From NCBI GenBank assembly GCA_964418125.1, contig CAYQKY010000002.1:117454-181453 (forward strand): DNA of 64,000 bases. The letters run 5' to 3'. The translations under genes and the position numbers were made by a program. This stretch comes from JACJXW01 sp964418125. Lineage in GTDB: Bacteria; Bacteroidota; Bacteroidia; Chitinophagales; Saprospiraceae. The notes under the pieces were generated by a model. It saw only the letters and a list, made by a program, of their open reading frames with translations, was not told where the DNA came from and made no database searches. Below are positions 24,385 to 33,989 of this stretch, in pieces. Positions within the stretch are counted from its first letter, which is position 1. The number at the start of each line of letters is the position of its first letter.

Positions 24385-26043
24385 CTATTTCAGGAAAAAC
24401 CAGCTTTCCTGCTCTGCTGTCATCTGCGGAGGAGACTGCTTCAGGCGTTGAAAAACGGACTCCGGCTCTTCACAGATGACAGCTGTTTTGTCGGTGGATG
24501 CGGCAACGAGGTAGCGGCCGTCAGGAGAGAAAGTAGCGGAAAGGACAGGCCCCTCAAAACCGTCAATATCAAGTATGACGTTTCCTTTAAGGTCCCATAA
24601 TTTTGCGGTGTGGTCCCGGGAGGCGGTAAGGATATTTTCGCCATTGGGGCTGAACTGGGCCTGCAATACCTCATCTGTATGGCCTGGCAGGTTGATGGAG
24701 GCCACCGCCTTCTGGTTTTGGATATCCCATAGTTTGGCCACCTTGTTTTTGGATACGACAACCACCATTTCCCCGTCAGGAGAAAAGGCGGCGGAAGTGG
24801 CCTGCCCCTGGTACCCGGAGAGTTCTGCGAGCAGTTCGCCGGTTACCTGCCACACCCTGGCGTTTCCGTCGGTGGATATAGTAAGTACGCGCTGGCCGTC
24901 TTTTGAAAACCAGGCGTTGTGTACAATGCCGTTGTGACCGCGTAAAACGGCCATTTTTTCACCGGAAATACTCCAGATGGCGGCGGTGCTGTCCGCGGAG
25001 GCGGCCAGTATCTTCGCGCCGTCCGGAGAAAAACGGGCGGAATAGAGATAGCCGCTATGCCCGTTGATGGTAGTGAAAAGGCTTCCATCCGAATTCCATA
25101 CCTTCACTTGCCGGGCGGTGGCCGACAGCATCTTAGCTCCCTGCTCAGCGAAAGCAGCCAACAGCACCGGGCCGTCATGGCCTCCCAGCTTTCGGATCAG
25201 GTTGCCGTACGGATCCCATAAACAGGCGGTCCTGTCGCGGGAACCGGTAAGTATCCTGCCGTCGGGGGCAAAGGCTATTGCCAGCACTTCATCCTGGTGC
25301 CCGTTCATCTCCTGCAGGAACTTCCCTTCGCGCGTCCAGAGCCGGGCAGTACTATCCGCCGAGGCCGTGGCGATGCGGCTGCCGTCGGGAGAAAAAGCGG
25401 CGGCGTGGATGAAACCACGGTGAGGCCCGAGGACAGCGATGGCCTTTCCTGTAATAATATCCCAAACTCTGGCAGTATGATCTCTGGACCGGGTCAGGGC
25501 AGTGACGCCGTCCGGAGAGGTCATTATTTCCAGAATTTCGGCCTGGTGGCCTCTGAGGGCCATGGAGCCTTCGGCGTAAATGGTGTTCCCGAAAGACTTC
25601 CGGATCAGGGGGGCAAAGGGGGTAGGGTCATTCCGGACTGTTGAATATGCCCGGAAGGCCAGGGCCAGGGCGGTACGCAGGCTGTCTCTGGCTGCTTCCT
25701 CCAGGGCAAAGAATGACCAGCTGAGGGCCTTGCTGATGCGCGATTGCCGCTCGATCCGTACGTTGGCCTGACTGACGGAATCCCGGGCTTCCTTAATAGC
25801 CTGAATGTACTGCTGGTTGGCCCGCTCTTTCCATTTCCGGGCCAGGCTTTTTTGTTTTTCATCATTGTCCAGGCAGTGGTAGGCGGCGTTGAAGTATAAT
25901 TCCGCCTCACCCCATTTTTCGAAGTCATCGGACTCCAGGGCATGCTTGCCCCGTGCAAAGAAATGAGCAAAGCAATCGCTCTGAGCGGTTAACCCGGCGC
26001 TCAGGGAGAAAAAGGCGAGAAGCAGGAGAACTCGGGGCTTCAT
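24385..26043 (-). CDS. Exported WD40-repeat protein
   Basis: 552 residues: signal peptide (1-20, ending LTAQ), a helical N-terminal part to about 150 with TPR-like 'EAELYFNAAYHCLDNDEKQK', then about eight WD40 repeats filling 165-535. Typical units are 'GHQDEVLAIAFAPDGRILTG' and 'ASRDHTAKLWD'. Eight blades would close one propeller. The repeats are strikingly uniform, suggesting recent amplification or selection for one ligand-binding surface. Last gene of a five-gene minus-strand operon that begins with a cytoplasmic CHAT protease and an nSTAND ATPase. WD40 repeats commonly serve as sensor modules in such conflict systems, but here the protein is secreted and separate. Confidence 0.85.
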   Translation of the reverse strand: MKPRVLLLLAFFSLSAGLTAQSDCFAHFFARGKHALESDDFEKWGEAELYFNAAYHCLDNDEKQKSLARKWKERANQQYIQAIKEARDSVSQANVRIERQSRISKALSWSFFALEEAARDSLRTALALAFRAYSTVRNDPTPFAPLIRKSFGNTIYAEGSMALRGHQAEILEIMTSPDGVTALTRSRDHTARVWDIITGKAIAVLGPHRGFIHAAAFSPDGSRIATASADSTARLWTREGKFLQEMNGHQDEVLAIAFAPDGRILTGSRDRTACLWDPYGNLIRKLGGHDGPVLLAAFAEQGAKMLSATARQVKVWNSDGSLFTTINGHSGYLYSARFSPDGAKILAASADSTAAIWSISGEKMAVLRGHNGIVHNAWFSKDGQRVLTISTDGNARVWQVTGELLAELSGYQGQATSAAFSPDGEMVVVVSKNKVAKLWDIQNQKAVASINLPGHTDEVLQAQFSPNGENILTASRDHTAKLWDLKGNVILDIDGFEGPVLSATFSPDGRYLVAASTDKTAVICEEPESVFQRLKQSPPQMTAEQESWFFLK

Positions 26044-26068
26044 AATATCCTGTTTTTAGGTTATGCCG

Positions 26069-26995
26069 CTAAAAGGAATAAGTGATCCGCAATCCCAACT
26101 GCCCCCCGGCGGGAGATCCGGAGGGGAGTTCGAAAACAGGATTGAGGGACAGCGGTTTTTCCGGACAGTATTGATCGTAAATATTTTTTCCCTTTTTATA
26201 TCTCCGGCTTCGGCGGAAATATAGTACTGCATCGGTGAGCAGGATAACGGTTCCCGCCGTAGTGAAAATGATATAGTTGTGGTGTTTGTTGTTGGCCTTG
26301 TTGTAGAGCGGTAACGCCTGCCGCAGGCTGCCGGATTTGGCGTATTCATTGTCATAAATATCCTGGGATCTCATTTCTTCAGCTATCCCGAGAACAATCA
26401 ATCCCGCCCCGGCTCCGGCAGCCAGAAAATAGGGCAGGCGCTGTTCGAAATTGAAACTGGGGGCTTCCTGGCAGTTGAGCTCCAGTAGTACCAGGAGGTT
26501 AGTGTATTCTTCCACCTTCAGGCTTACTTTTAGTTCCCCCTCGATGTTGACAAAGTCCTGAAGGATATGCGCCCATTGGATGCGGAATTGGTTGTCTTTC
26601 CCGCTGAGGGAAAGACCGGCTCCCATATCGCCCAGCAGGTATTGCGGTTCCGGCACTATGGGCTCGCCGTTGAGGATGAGGCCCAGGGTGACGGTATAGG
26701 TAAACTGAACCTCTCGTTTATCCAGACCCCGCTCTTTTTTTCTTTGAGGGAGGTGGTAATAGATGGCCAGTTCTCCCGATTCGATGGCCAGGCTGTCCAG
26801 CAGCATTTCCGTTTCGAAGGCGGAGCCGCCCTGCAGGACGGTTAAGGAGTCTCCTGTAATTTTCACCTGATCTTCCACCAGGTTGATGCGGGCGGTGAGG
26901 GTGTGAATGCTGGAGGCTACGGGCTGAAGCTGGGCGAGGAGCCAGGCAGGAAATCCGGTTAGTATGAGTAGTATGGAGTATCGCCAATGTTTCAT
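26069..26995 (-). CDS. Exported membrane protein of the CHAT-nSTAND operon
   Basis: 308 residues from the ATG at 26995, which begins a clean signal peptide ('MKHWRYSILLILTGFPAWLL', then AQ); an upstream in-frame Met at 27055 lies inside the neighbouring gene. A beta-rich domain of about 180 residues follows, then two membrane helices near 208-224 ('FLAAGAGAGLIVLGIAEEM') and 247-267 ('YIIFTTAGTVILLTDAVLYF'), then a C-terminal tail ending 'LGLRITYSF' like an outer-membrane beta signal. No family recognised. It starts 19 nt after the Kelch gene and 25 nt before the WD40 gene. Confidence 0.7.
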   Translation of the reverse strand: MKHWRYSILLILTGFPAWLLAQLQPVASSIHTLTARINLVEDQVKITGDSLTVLQGGSAFETEMLLDSLAIESGELAIYYHLPQRKKERGLDKREVQFTYTVTLGLILNGEPIVPEPQYLLGDMGAGLSLSGKDNQFRIQWAHILQDFVNIEGELKVSLKVEEYTNLLVLLELNCQEAPSFNFEQRLPYFLAAGAGAGLIVLGIAEEMRSQDIYDNEYAKSGSLRQALPLYNKANNKHHNYIIFTTAGTVILLTDAVLYFRRSRRYKKGKNIYDQYCPEKPLSLNPVFELPSGSPAGGQLGLRITYSF

Positions 26996-27014
26996 TTTGA
27001 AGGCTTTAAAAGGG

Positions 27015-28973
27015 TTATTCAATTTTGAAACGGTAGAAGCTGGCAGTAGGGCCATCTTCGCTTTCGCCGGTTCCGATGTATCCGAATGACCCGAGTGAAA
27101 ACCCTACGGCAAACGCCCTTCCGTCAGGATTGTCATATAAAGGAAAGGAATCGTCTTCGAGGGACCATGAGGAGCCATCATATTTTCGTAAATCTGTTTT
27201 GAATCCCGAGCCGGAGGCCCCCAGGGCAACATAAGCAGCGCCATTCAATTCAAAAGCCACGGCGCCACTCCGAGCGGAAGGGCTGTTGTTGTCATTTGAG
27301 AAGTCTAATATTTCCCATGAGCTTCCGTCAAAGCGGTAGAAGTTTTTGTCAGCAGAATCCCCTAACCCGACATATGCTGCCCCGTTCAACACAAAAGCGA
27401 TGGCTCCGCTTCGAGCGGAAGGGCTGTTGTTGTCATTTGAGAAGTCTAATGTTTCCCATGAGCTTCCGTCAAAGCGGTAGAAGTTTTTGTCGCTTTGATG
27501 CCCTAGTCCGATATAAGCAAAACCATTCAGCACAAAGGCCACAGCGCCGCTCCGTGCAGAGGGGCTGTCAAGTGTATCTGTAAGGGCCAGGGTTTCCCAT
27601 GAGCTTCCGTCAAAGCGATAGAAGTTTTTGTCGCCTTGATGCCCTAGTCCAACATAGGCAGAGCCGTTCAGTTCGAAGGCTATTGCACCACTGCGGGCAG
27701 AAGGGCTGTTATCGTCATCTGAAAAATCTCGTGTGAACCATTGGCCGCCATCAAAAGCATAAAATTTTTCATCATCGGAGTGCCCTAGTCCCACAAAAGC
27801 GGTATTGCCAAGATTAAAATACACAGCATGCCTCCTGGCCAGGCCGGGAAAGTGGGCTTGGCCCTGTAACCCTTCCCAGAAAATTGGGGTGATCTCAGCG
27901 GCTTGGACAGCGCCGAGAAAGGTGTCACGGTATACGCCATCAGTTGATGTCAGGATAACATATGCCCTGGCTTTGAGATCAGGAGAGCCGATAAAATTAT
28001 CGATAATGATCTCTGAGAAAGTGGTGTCCGACTGAAGTCCTGAATCAGTCATTATTTTATTGTCCTGAAAGCCGGGAGGGCCTGCACTATCCATATTCCA
28101 TACAAAACCATACTCTGCTTCATACTTACGGGGAGGGAGGGTAGGCACTATATTGGAGATTGTAAGGCCGGAGATATCATTCAAAAAAGTGAGCAGCTGG
28201 ATACTACCCTCTGCCCGGGCCGAATTATTTACTTGCTCCAGGCTCGTCGTTTTGACTTCAATGCCACTGGTTGTAAATTCCTGAACATTAGCATCCTGCA
28301 GAAGAGTATCGCCACCAGTGTCGGCATAGGCAGTGACATAATATGTAGTACTAGGTGACAAGTTGTTTACTACACTGAGAAAAGGGCCGCTTGTTAGGGG
28401 TTTGCCCAATTCCGTTCTGGCAATTATAGGGTCCATGTCCGGCTCTGTAGACCAAAGGTGGCCGTGTTGAATGATACGGTTGACGGCCAGCCCGTTCAAT
28501 GAGCCTTCAAAAATGTATAAAGACAACCGCACTGAGTCGAATCCCTCCATGGTGACAGTAATGGTTCCAGTATTGAATTTCCGGGGCTCACTTATTTCTA
28601 TTCCGGCGACAGTGGCCGCATAGGCCCAGTAATAATAATCTTTATCAAGTTCAAGCGTGTCGGCCCCAATAGTACTTGAAAACCTCCCACTTGGAAAATC
28701 CAGGTTATTAGAAGGAGCTTTAATTTCTTCTTTGTCCAGCCCGGGAAAGGGCGCCGGGCCAACTGTTGACCAGACAAAGCCATATTCCGTAACAGTTTCT
28801 TTTTCCTGCAATCCTTCGATGCGCCCGCTGAAAACAATCTGGCTGCCGTCTTCAGAGATCTTCTCAAAATCTGCAAACACCTCTACAAAGATCAACTCCT
28901 CCAGGTCCCACCGGCACCTCCACAGAGTGAGGGCCGCCAGAGTTGCCAACAGTATTATCAACTTTATTTTCAT
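27015..28973 (-). CDS. Exported Kelch-repeat protein with Fn3-like domains
   Basis: 652 residues with a short hydrophobic N-terminus and a cysteine at residue 20 ('ALTLWRC'), possibly a lipoprotein although the lipobox is poor. Residues 25-370 contain several fibronectin-like segments of the kind 'EYGFVWSTVGP' and 'LSPSTTYYVTAYADTGG', common in Bacteroidota surface proteins. Residues 375-650 hold five or six Kelch-type repeats of 47 residues: 'AAYVGLGDSADKNFYRFDGS' followed by 'SWE-LDFSNDNNSPSARSGA'. The repeats are nearly identical in DNA as well (141-bp period at about 27230-27780). It starts 21 nt after the nSTAND gene. Probably a surface binding protein whose specificity can change by repeat recombination. 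Confidence 0.8.
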   Translation of the reverse strand: MKIKLIILLATLAALTLWRCRWDLEELIFVEVFADFEKISEDGSQIVFSGRIEGLQEKETVTEYGFVWSTVGPAPFPGLDKEEIKAPSNNLDFPSGRFSSTIGADTLELDKDYYYWAYAATVAGIEISEPRKFNTGTITVTMEGFDSVRLSLYIFEGSLNGLAVNRIIQHGHLWSTEPDMDPIIARTELGKPLTSGPFLSVVNNLSPSTTYYVTAYADTGGDTLLQDANVQEFTTSGIEVKTTSLEQVNNSARAEGSIQLLTFLNDISGLTISNIVPTLPPRKYEAEYGFVWNMDSAGPPGFQDNKIMTDSGLQSDTTFSEIIIDNFIGSPDLKARAYVILTSTDGVYRDTFLGAVQAAEITPIFWEGLQGQAHFPGLARRHAVYFNLGNTAFVGLGHSDDEKFYAFDGGQWFTRDFSDDDNSPSARSGAIAFELNGSAYVGLGHQGDKNFYRFDGSSWETLALTDTLDSPSARSGAVAFVLNGFAYIGLGHQSDKNFYRFDGSSWETLDFSNDNNSPSARSGAIAFVLNGAAYVGLGDSADKNFYRFDGSSWEILDFSNDNNSPSARSGAVAFELNGAAYVALGASGSGFKTDLRKYDGSSWSLEDDSFPLYDNPDGRAFAVGFSLGSFGYIGTGESEDGPTASFYRFKIE

Positions 28974-28994
28974 TGTTTCAGGTATTTTATCTTG

Positions 28995-30989
28995 TTAACC
29001 TCCCATTCTTTCCCGGCATTCGGTTATTCTATTTTGCACATAATCATCCCCGGGCCGTATCCGCGCCGCCTGCCGGTAGGCGTTTAGTGCATACCGGTAT
29101 CCTCTGCCTTCGAACAAGGCGTCGCCTGCCGACTTGAATTTCTCGAAAGCGCCGCCCAGTTTTTCTGTAACCTGGCTGGTTTTAGCCCGGGCCAGCTGCG
29201 GATTGAAATCCAGCGCTGCCGCTTCCCGGTATCTTTCCAGCGCATCCAGGTAATGGGTTTCTCCCAGGGTGAAAAGGGAATCGCCTTCGGCAATGAGGCG
29301 GTTGAATCCATCGGCCAGGCCCAGTTTGTTCTCGGCCTGCTGCTTAAGGGCAATCGCTTCCTCACGGGTGCTATCGAAGTCCAGCGCCGTTCCCAGTTCT
29401 TTGACGGCATCGGAATACCGGGCGTCATCCATTGATTTTCGCGCCTTGGCCAGGTATTCATTGAACTTGGCTTCCTGCCTTTCGGCGTGGACAATCGTGA
29501 GGCTGTCATAAGCCCGTTTAACATTCTCCTTTTCGGCAAAGTAGACGTTCTTGTAATAATTCGAATAAGCCGTAAAAGCGATCAGCACAGCCGCGGCGGC
29601 CAGGAGCATCCCGAAGCGTATTCTGCTCCATAGCTTATCCTCCCAGATGCTCTTCCGGATGAATGCCCATTCTTCAGGGTTGAACCGGCCTTCGTCCTGG
29701 AGTTGCTTGCGGTGGACTTCCAGCAGCCGAATCTCTTTGTTGTCCAGTAAGGATTTGGTCGTTTCGTAGGCCGAGAAACGGTCCTTCACAATTTTGGTGA
29801 TCTGCAGGATGGCAACTTCCTCCTCACTCCGCTCCTGAGCTATCTGTTGGGCCAGGGCGTCATGCGCCAGCTCGTAAAGGCCTCCTTCCAGGCGGAATAA
29901 GCGGGCCTTTTCCAGTTGGCTGAGGCAGAAATCCACCTGCGCCTGGCTCATGCCGGGGGCATTCACTTCTTCCTTCTTCAGGGGGTGTTTGGTGCCCTCC
30001 AGGGTTACAAAGGCGTTCAGTACTTTTTTTACACCATCCGTCGGGGAGGCGGGAAAAGTTTGTTGTAACCGCTCCTGAATAATGCCGGCCTGGCTATCCA
30101 GGAATTCCTTCAGTATGTTTTCGATATTGCCCAGCTGTTGGACGAGCTGATTGTCGAAAACGACCTGCTCCGTCTCCTTTTTCGAGGCCTTCCGGTACAA
30201 CTTGTCCAGAAAGACCTGGAGATAGGCAAGTTCAACCCTTTTCTGTCCTTTGGCCAGGGCGTCAATGATGAGGGCGGAGGTGTCTTCCCCTTTGAGCCGG
30301 ATGCCGAATTTCTCCGTGGTGCCGGTGATCACCTCATTGGTATTGTGCCGGGTCATGGGTTCTACCCGGAGGCGCTTTTCGAATAAATAAGGGATCACTT
30401 TTTCGAAAGCGTCCAGTTCAGCCAGATACTCCTCCCGCAGGATGATGATGATCCGGCAGTAATCCTCCGTATTCAGGATTTCGGCGATGGTGTGATAAAA
30501 TGCCTGTTGTTCTGCAGCGCTTCCAAGGATATAGAGTTCTTCAAACTGGTCGAAAATGAGGTAAATGGGCTTGAGGTGGTATTCGTATATGTCGCGTAAT
30601 GTGCGCGTGATATCGGTAGCCGGGATGACAGCTTTGGCAGGCTGGAACCCTTCCAGCCTGGGTAGTTGTATTTTTGCCAGCCGCTCGAAAAGGGTGCCTT
30701 CTTCCACTTCCTCCAGCCGGATGGACCGGAGTGACCGCTGCAGGGCGGCATTGATGTTTTCTCCTCTCCGGATGTATATGTCGAACCAGTCTGATGGCTG
30801 AAACCGGTTGGCGAGGCCACATTGCACCAGGCTGGTCTTACCGCTCCCCGATGGGCCGTAGACGAGGATCAGGTTGGTTTGATAGGCCATTTCATACAGG
30901 GCCTCGACTTCCTCTTCCCGTCCAAAGAAGATATCCTTGTCCCTTTTTCCATAGGCATCCAGTAACTTGAAAGGAGATTTGCCTGCCAT
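28995..30989 (-). CDS. nSTAND NTPase with membrane helix and TPR tail
   Basis: 664 residues. The STAND-type ATPase occupies residues 5-300 with Walker A GPSGSGKT at 45-52 and Walker B 'YLIFDQFEEL' near 143-152; the opening 'FGREEEVEALYEMA' is the usual nSTAND1/NACHT-like start. A winged-helix segment follows (about 300-385, 'EKARLFRLEGGLYELAHDAL'). One membrane helix is at 457-475 and TPR repeats fill 500-660. The TPR part would therefore be periplasmic and the ATPase cytoplasmic. STAND proteins oligomerise on sensing a trigger and activate effectors; here the effector is presumably the CHAT protease encoded 54 nt upstream. Confidence 0.88.
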   Translation of the reverse strand: MAGKSPFKLLDAYGKRDKDIFFGREEEVEALYEMAYQTNLILVYGPSGSGKTSLVQCGLANRFQPSDWFDIYIRRGENINAALQRSLRSIRLEEVEEGTLFERLAKIQLPRLEGFQPAKAVIPATDITRTLRDIYEYHLKPIYLIFDQFEELYILGSAAEQQAFYHTIAEILNTEDYCRIIIILREEYLAELDAFEKVIPYLFEKRLRVEPMTRHNTNEVITGTTEKFGIRLKGEDTSALIIDALAKGQKRVELAYLQVFLDKLYRKASKKETEQVVFDNQLVQQLGNIENILKEFLDSQAGIIQERLQQTFPASPTDGVKKVLNAFVTLEGTKHPLKKEEVNAPGMSQAQVDFCLSQLEKARLFRLEGGLYELAHDALAQQIAQERSEEEVAILQITKIVKDRFSAYETTKSLLDNKEIRLLEVHRKQLQDEGRFNPEEWAFIRKSIWEDKLWSRIRFGMLLAAAAVLIAFTAYSNYYKNVYFAEKENVKRAYDSLTIVHAERQEAKFNEYLAKARKSMDDARYSDAVKELGTALDFDSTREEAIALKQQAENKLGLADGFNRLIAEGDSLFTLGETHYLDALERYREAAALDFNPQLARAKTSQVTEKLGGAFEKFKSAGDALFEGRGYRYALNAYRQAARIRPGDDYVQNRITECRERMGG

Positions 30990-31043
30990 TTTGTTTCGCT
31001 TTTAATGGGTTTTGGTTATTTCTCCTCGCTGCAACCGCGTTGT

Positions 31044-32843
31044 TCATGAAGCAGCAGCCTGGGCCCGCCTTGGCCGGTAGCCAAAGATCTCCGCCCTGAA
31101 TTTTTCGAACTGTTGGTAAATGTCTTGATAGTACGGGCCCTGTCCGTCAATGGCCAGGGGTGGGTCTCTGCGGTCGTTCAGAAAATGGAACATGTAAGTA
31201 TTGTTTTGCTGGTAACTGTACAGGTACAATTTGGTGCTCTTTTCATTGATCAGGGAGTTCTTATCGATAATGAAAGGCGCCAGGCTGAGGTAGTCTTTGA
31301 CCTCTTTACCCTCCGTTTTCATCAGGAGCACGCATTTGTTGTCGGTAAAGTTGTTCAGGACGATATCTCTTGGGTGGACGCCTACGGTGGCTACCGTCAG
31401 GGCCTTGTCGAGAGTGACCTGGTTATGCCGGTACTGCGGACTTTCGTGCCGGTTTTTGATTACTTCGATGTTTTTAATGGCCGCCAGTTTGTATTTGGCC
31501 AGGAAGGCGAAAGTTCTCAGAAAGGCGCCCAGGTGAGTTTCCGCCTGAAGGCAGAGGTTCTTAATATCCTCTTCTTTTGCCGTATTGTCCGGCAGGTTGC
31601 AGTTGAGTTCTTCCAGGAAAGAAATCGCTTGCCCCGGTTCACTTTCGGAAGCCCCGTTCCATTGCACCTGGCTCAGTTCCGGAATGAAGCAGGGCGTTCT
31701 GATCTCTTCCAGCAGTTGAATGATCGCCCGGATCAGCCGCACATAATCGAAGGATGGGTAGCTCTCGGCCCGGAGAGTGAGAAAACTGTTCAGAGTGGAC
31801 AGGTGATCTTCCCCTATTTTCAATTTTGGCTGTTTGTACTTTTCGTCCCAAAGCTGGGAAAGCAGCAGGAAGAAAATGAACTGTACTGAAGTCCGGTAGG
31901 TTTGCACCAGTTGACGAAGCCGTTCCGGAGTGAACAGCTGGAACTTATTGGGCGCTTCATCCATACTGTTCCGGCACACCAGCTTACGCAATTCTTCTCC
32001 TATTGGCGTTGGAAAAGCGTCGACCACCGCACTCTTGATGGAAGACTCGTCGCGGTCCTCTATATCTTTACTGAGGTGGTAGTTCAGGTCCTGGCTGTAC
32101 TTGACCAGTTCGAGGCAGGTTTCGGCGATGAGGATGTCATTGGCTTTTGTCCGGGGGTTGCCGTCGGTTGGGGGATGGGCCAGAATGGTGGCGATGTGCC
32201 GGGGCAGGGCCCAGCCGAGCACCTCCTCTGTCCCCTCGTTGACGTACAGTCCCCAGGGCGCCTCTTCCGTTTGTTCTATCTGTGCGCCCCGAAAGGTCCC
32301 TATGGGAGGATGCTCTTCGTATTTGGAGTCGAGGAAGGCTTTGGCCATTTCGAAGGCATGCTGTAGCCGGTGGTGGATGGCCAGGTAATAGTAAAATTGT
32401 TCGGCAAATTCCGTTGCCATTTCATCATCGATGGCGGCGGTAGTGGCGATCACTGCTTTTACTCCGGCATCGAGCAGCAGCCGGACCTGTTCCTGGGTGG
32501 CGCAGCCATTGAGTACGACCAGTTTGAGGTTCTCCTGCTTACCCAGCAACCGGGCCAGCCCTTCAGCCCGGGCGCCCTGGGTGGTGGCGTCCGCCTTTTC
32601 CAGTTGAAGGCGCGTTCCGCCGGCATGTCCGCCGAAATGAAAGAGGATGACCTGGTTGTTGTATTTCCGGAAGGTCTCGAAAATATCGTCCAGGGAGGCG
32701 CTTGCCTCTACTTTCAGGTTGAGCACGCCCCGGTCGTCAAAAGGGTCTATAGACCTGAAGATGGTTTTCCTTTCCCGGTTAAGAGTAGGCAGGTAATCAT
32801 CGCGGTCGTTAGCGAAGGCCAGATAGATCACTGGGGTTTGCAT
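31044..32843 (-). CDS. Cytoplasmic CHAT protease, lead gene of operon
   Basis: 599 residues without a signal peptide. The N-terminal 210 residues are a CHAT caspase-like domain: H73 in 'VILFHFGGHAGG' and C114 in 'LVVLNGCATQEQV', then 'AVIATTAAIDDEMATEFAEQ'. A helical region (220-440) and a C-terminal alpha/beta region (440-599) follow; I do not recognise them. CHAT domains are activated proteases in bacterial conflict systems. It is first in the operon with the nSTAND ATPase, suggesting that the ATPase controls it. The 279-nt gap upstream (32844-33122) separates it from the divergent GPP34 gene and must hold both promoters. Confidence 0.85.
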   Translation of the reverse strand: MQTPVIYLAFANDRDDYLPTLNRERKTIFRSIDPFDDRGVLNLKVEASASLDDIFETFRKYNNQVILFHFGGHAGGTRLQLEKADATTQGARAEGLARLLGKQENLKLVVLNGCATQEQVRLLLDAGVKAVIATTAAIDDEMATEFAEQFYYYLAIHHRLQHAFEMAKAFLDSKYEEHPPIGTFRGAQIEQTEEAPWGLYVNEGTEEVLGWALPRHIATILAHPPTDGNPRTKANDILIAETCLELVKYSQDLNYHLSKDIEDRDESSIKSAVVDAFPTPIGEELRKLVCRNSMDEAPNKFQLFTPERLRQLVQTYRTSVQFIFFLLLSQLWDEKYKQPKLKIGEDHLSTLNSFLTLRAESYPSFDYVRLIRAIIQLLEEIRTPCFIPELSQVQWNGASESEPGQAISFLEELNCNLPDNTAKEEDIKNLCLQAETHLGAFLRTFAFLAKYKLAAIKNIEVIKNRHESPQYRHNQVTLDKALTVATVGVHPRDIVLNNFTDNKCVLLMKTEGKEVKDYLSLAPFIIDKNSLINEKSTKLYLYSYQQNNTYMFHFLNDRRDPPLAIDGQGPYYQDIYQQFEKFRAEIFGYRPRRAQAAAS

Positions 32844-33122
32844 TGGGGTTTGTTTTATTTTTATAAGGGTTTCTTGGCAACCTATAATTTAAAGTATTTT
32901 TTTCTTATTTGCCGGATTCACATGGGTTTCCCACTGCTTTTCATACTGTTTTTTCGTTTTTTTCCTGATTTTTCCACTTCAGCAATGGGCTTCCTGTATT
33001 TGCTGGTTATTTATTTGAAGGGAAGGGGCCGGTTGCGTCCAACCTCCGGCAGTATTGGCCGAATAAGTTTTTCGGCTTTCCGGATTACAGCTATCATTTC
33101 GGTATTCAAAAAACATCTAACC

Positions 33123-33776
33123 ATGAACCTCCATCTCCACGAATCCATTCTCCTGCTTGACTTAGACGACGAAAAGGGCTCTTTCAGCATGGCCGGATCC
33201 TACCTGCATTACGGCTTCGCCGGCGCCCTGCTCATGGACCTGATCCTCGCCGAACGCATCATCATCGAAGACGGGCGGGTGAGGGTGATTGACAACGCCA
33301 TTACTGACAACCGCCTGCTCAACGATGTGCTCGGCCGTTTGAAAAATTTCAAAAAGCGCCGTAAAGTGGCTTATTGCATTCACTATCTTGCACAGCGCAT
33401 CACCAAGCTGCGCCGGCAGGCCATCGACAACCTCATCCGGAAACGCATCCTTACCCGCAGGGAAGAGAAGGTCTTGTGGGTGTTCAAAGTCAACCGCTAC
33501 CCCAGTGTGGACACCGAACCGGAAAGTACCCTGCGGGCGCGCCTGCGCCAGGTGATTTTTGACGATGCCGAACCTACTCCCAAAGAGCGCATGCTGCTGG
33601 CCATCATTCTGGCCGGCAAACTGGAAAGGGGCCTCCTTCCGGATAAACAGGAGCGCAAGGCCGCCCGTGAAAAGATCAAAACTCTTACCGAGGATACCGA
33701 AATGCGTAAATTCATCAGCCAGGCTGTGCTGGAAATGCAGGCGGCGGTGATGGCGGCTACTACAGGAGCGGCGTGA
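33123..33776 (+). CDS. GPP34 (Golgi phosphoprotein 3-like) family protein
   Basis: 217 residues from the ATG at 33123; the frame is open far upstream to 32370 but that part is antisense to the CHAT gene and not coding. The sequence fits GPP34: 'LHESILLLDLDDEKGSF', 'HYGFAGALLMDLILAERIII', 'DNRLLNDVLGRL', 'ERMLLAIILAGKLERGLLP'. Eukaryotic GOLPH3 binds phosphatidylinositol-4-phosphate; the bacterial role is unknown to me, though a lipid-binding surface is plausible. Single gene, divergent from the CHAT-nSTAND operon. Confidence 0.9.
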   Translation: MNLHLHESILLLDLDDEKGSFSMAGSYLHYGFAGALLMDLILAERIIIEDGRVRVIDNAITDNRLLNDVLGRLKNFKKRRKVAYCIHYLAQRITKLRRQAIDNLIRKRILTRREEKVLWVFKVNRYPSVDTEPESTLRARLRQVIFDDAEPTPKERMLLAIILAGKLERGLLPDKQERKAAREKIKTLTEDTEMRKFISQAVLEMQAAVMAATTGAA

Positions 33777-33989
33777 AGATAGAAATGCCAGTGACGTGGA
33801 TTAAATAGGCTTTATGGAACTTCATTCCTTGGCTTGTGGATATAATTGGCACAATTTATGCCCCGTTTTTTATTGGAACTCAAATACAGGACACGATCTG
33901 CCGTAAAGGCCCCGCAACTTATTCCTGCATTTCACGGCTGCGTAAACCAAACGATTTCCCTACCTTTGGTTACTGGAAATACCCGCAAG

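Noticed and set aside
32370..33122. N-terminal extension of the GPP34 frame
   Set aside because: This part is antisense to the CHAT protease gene; GPP34 similarity begins at the ATG at 33123.
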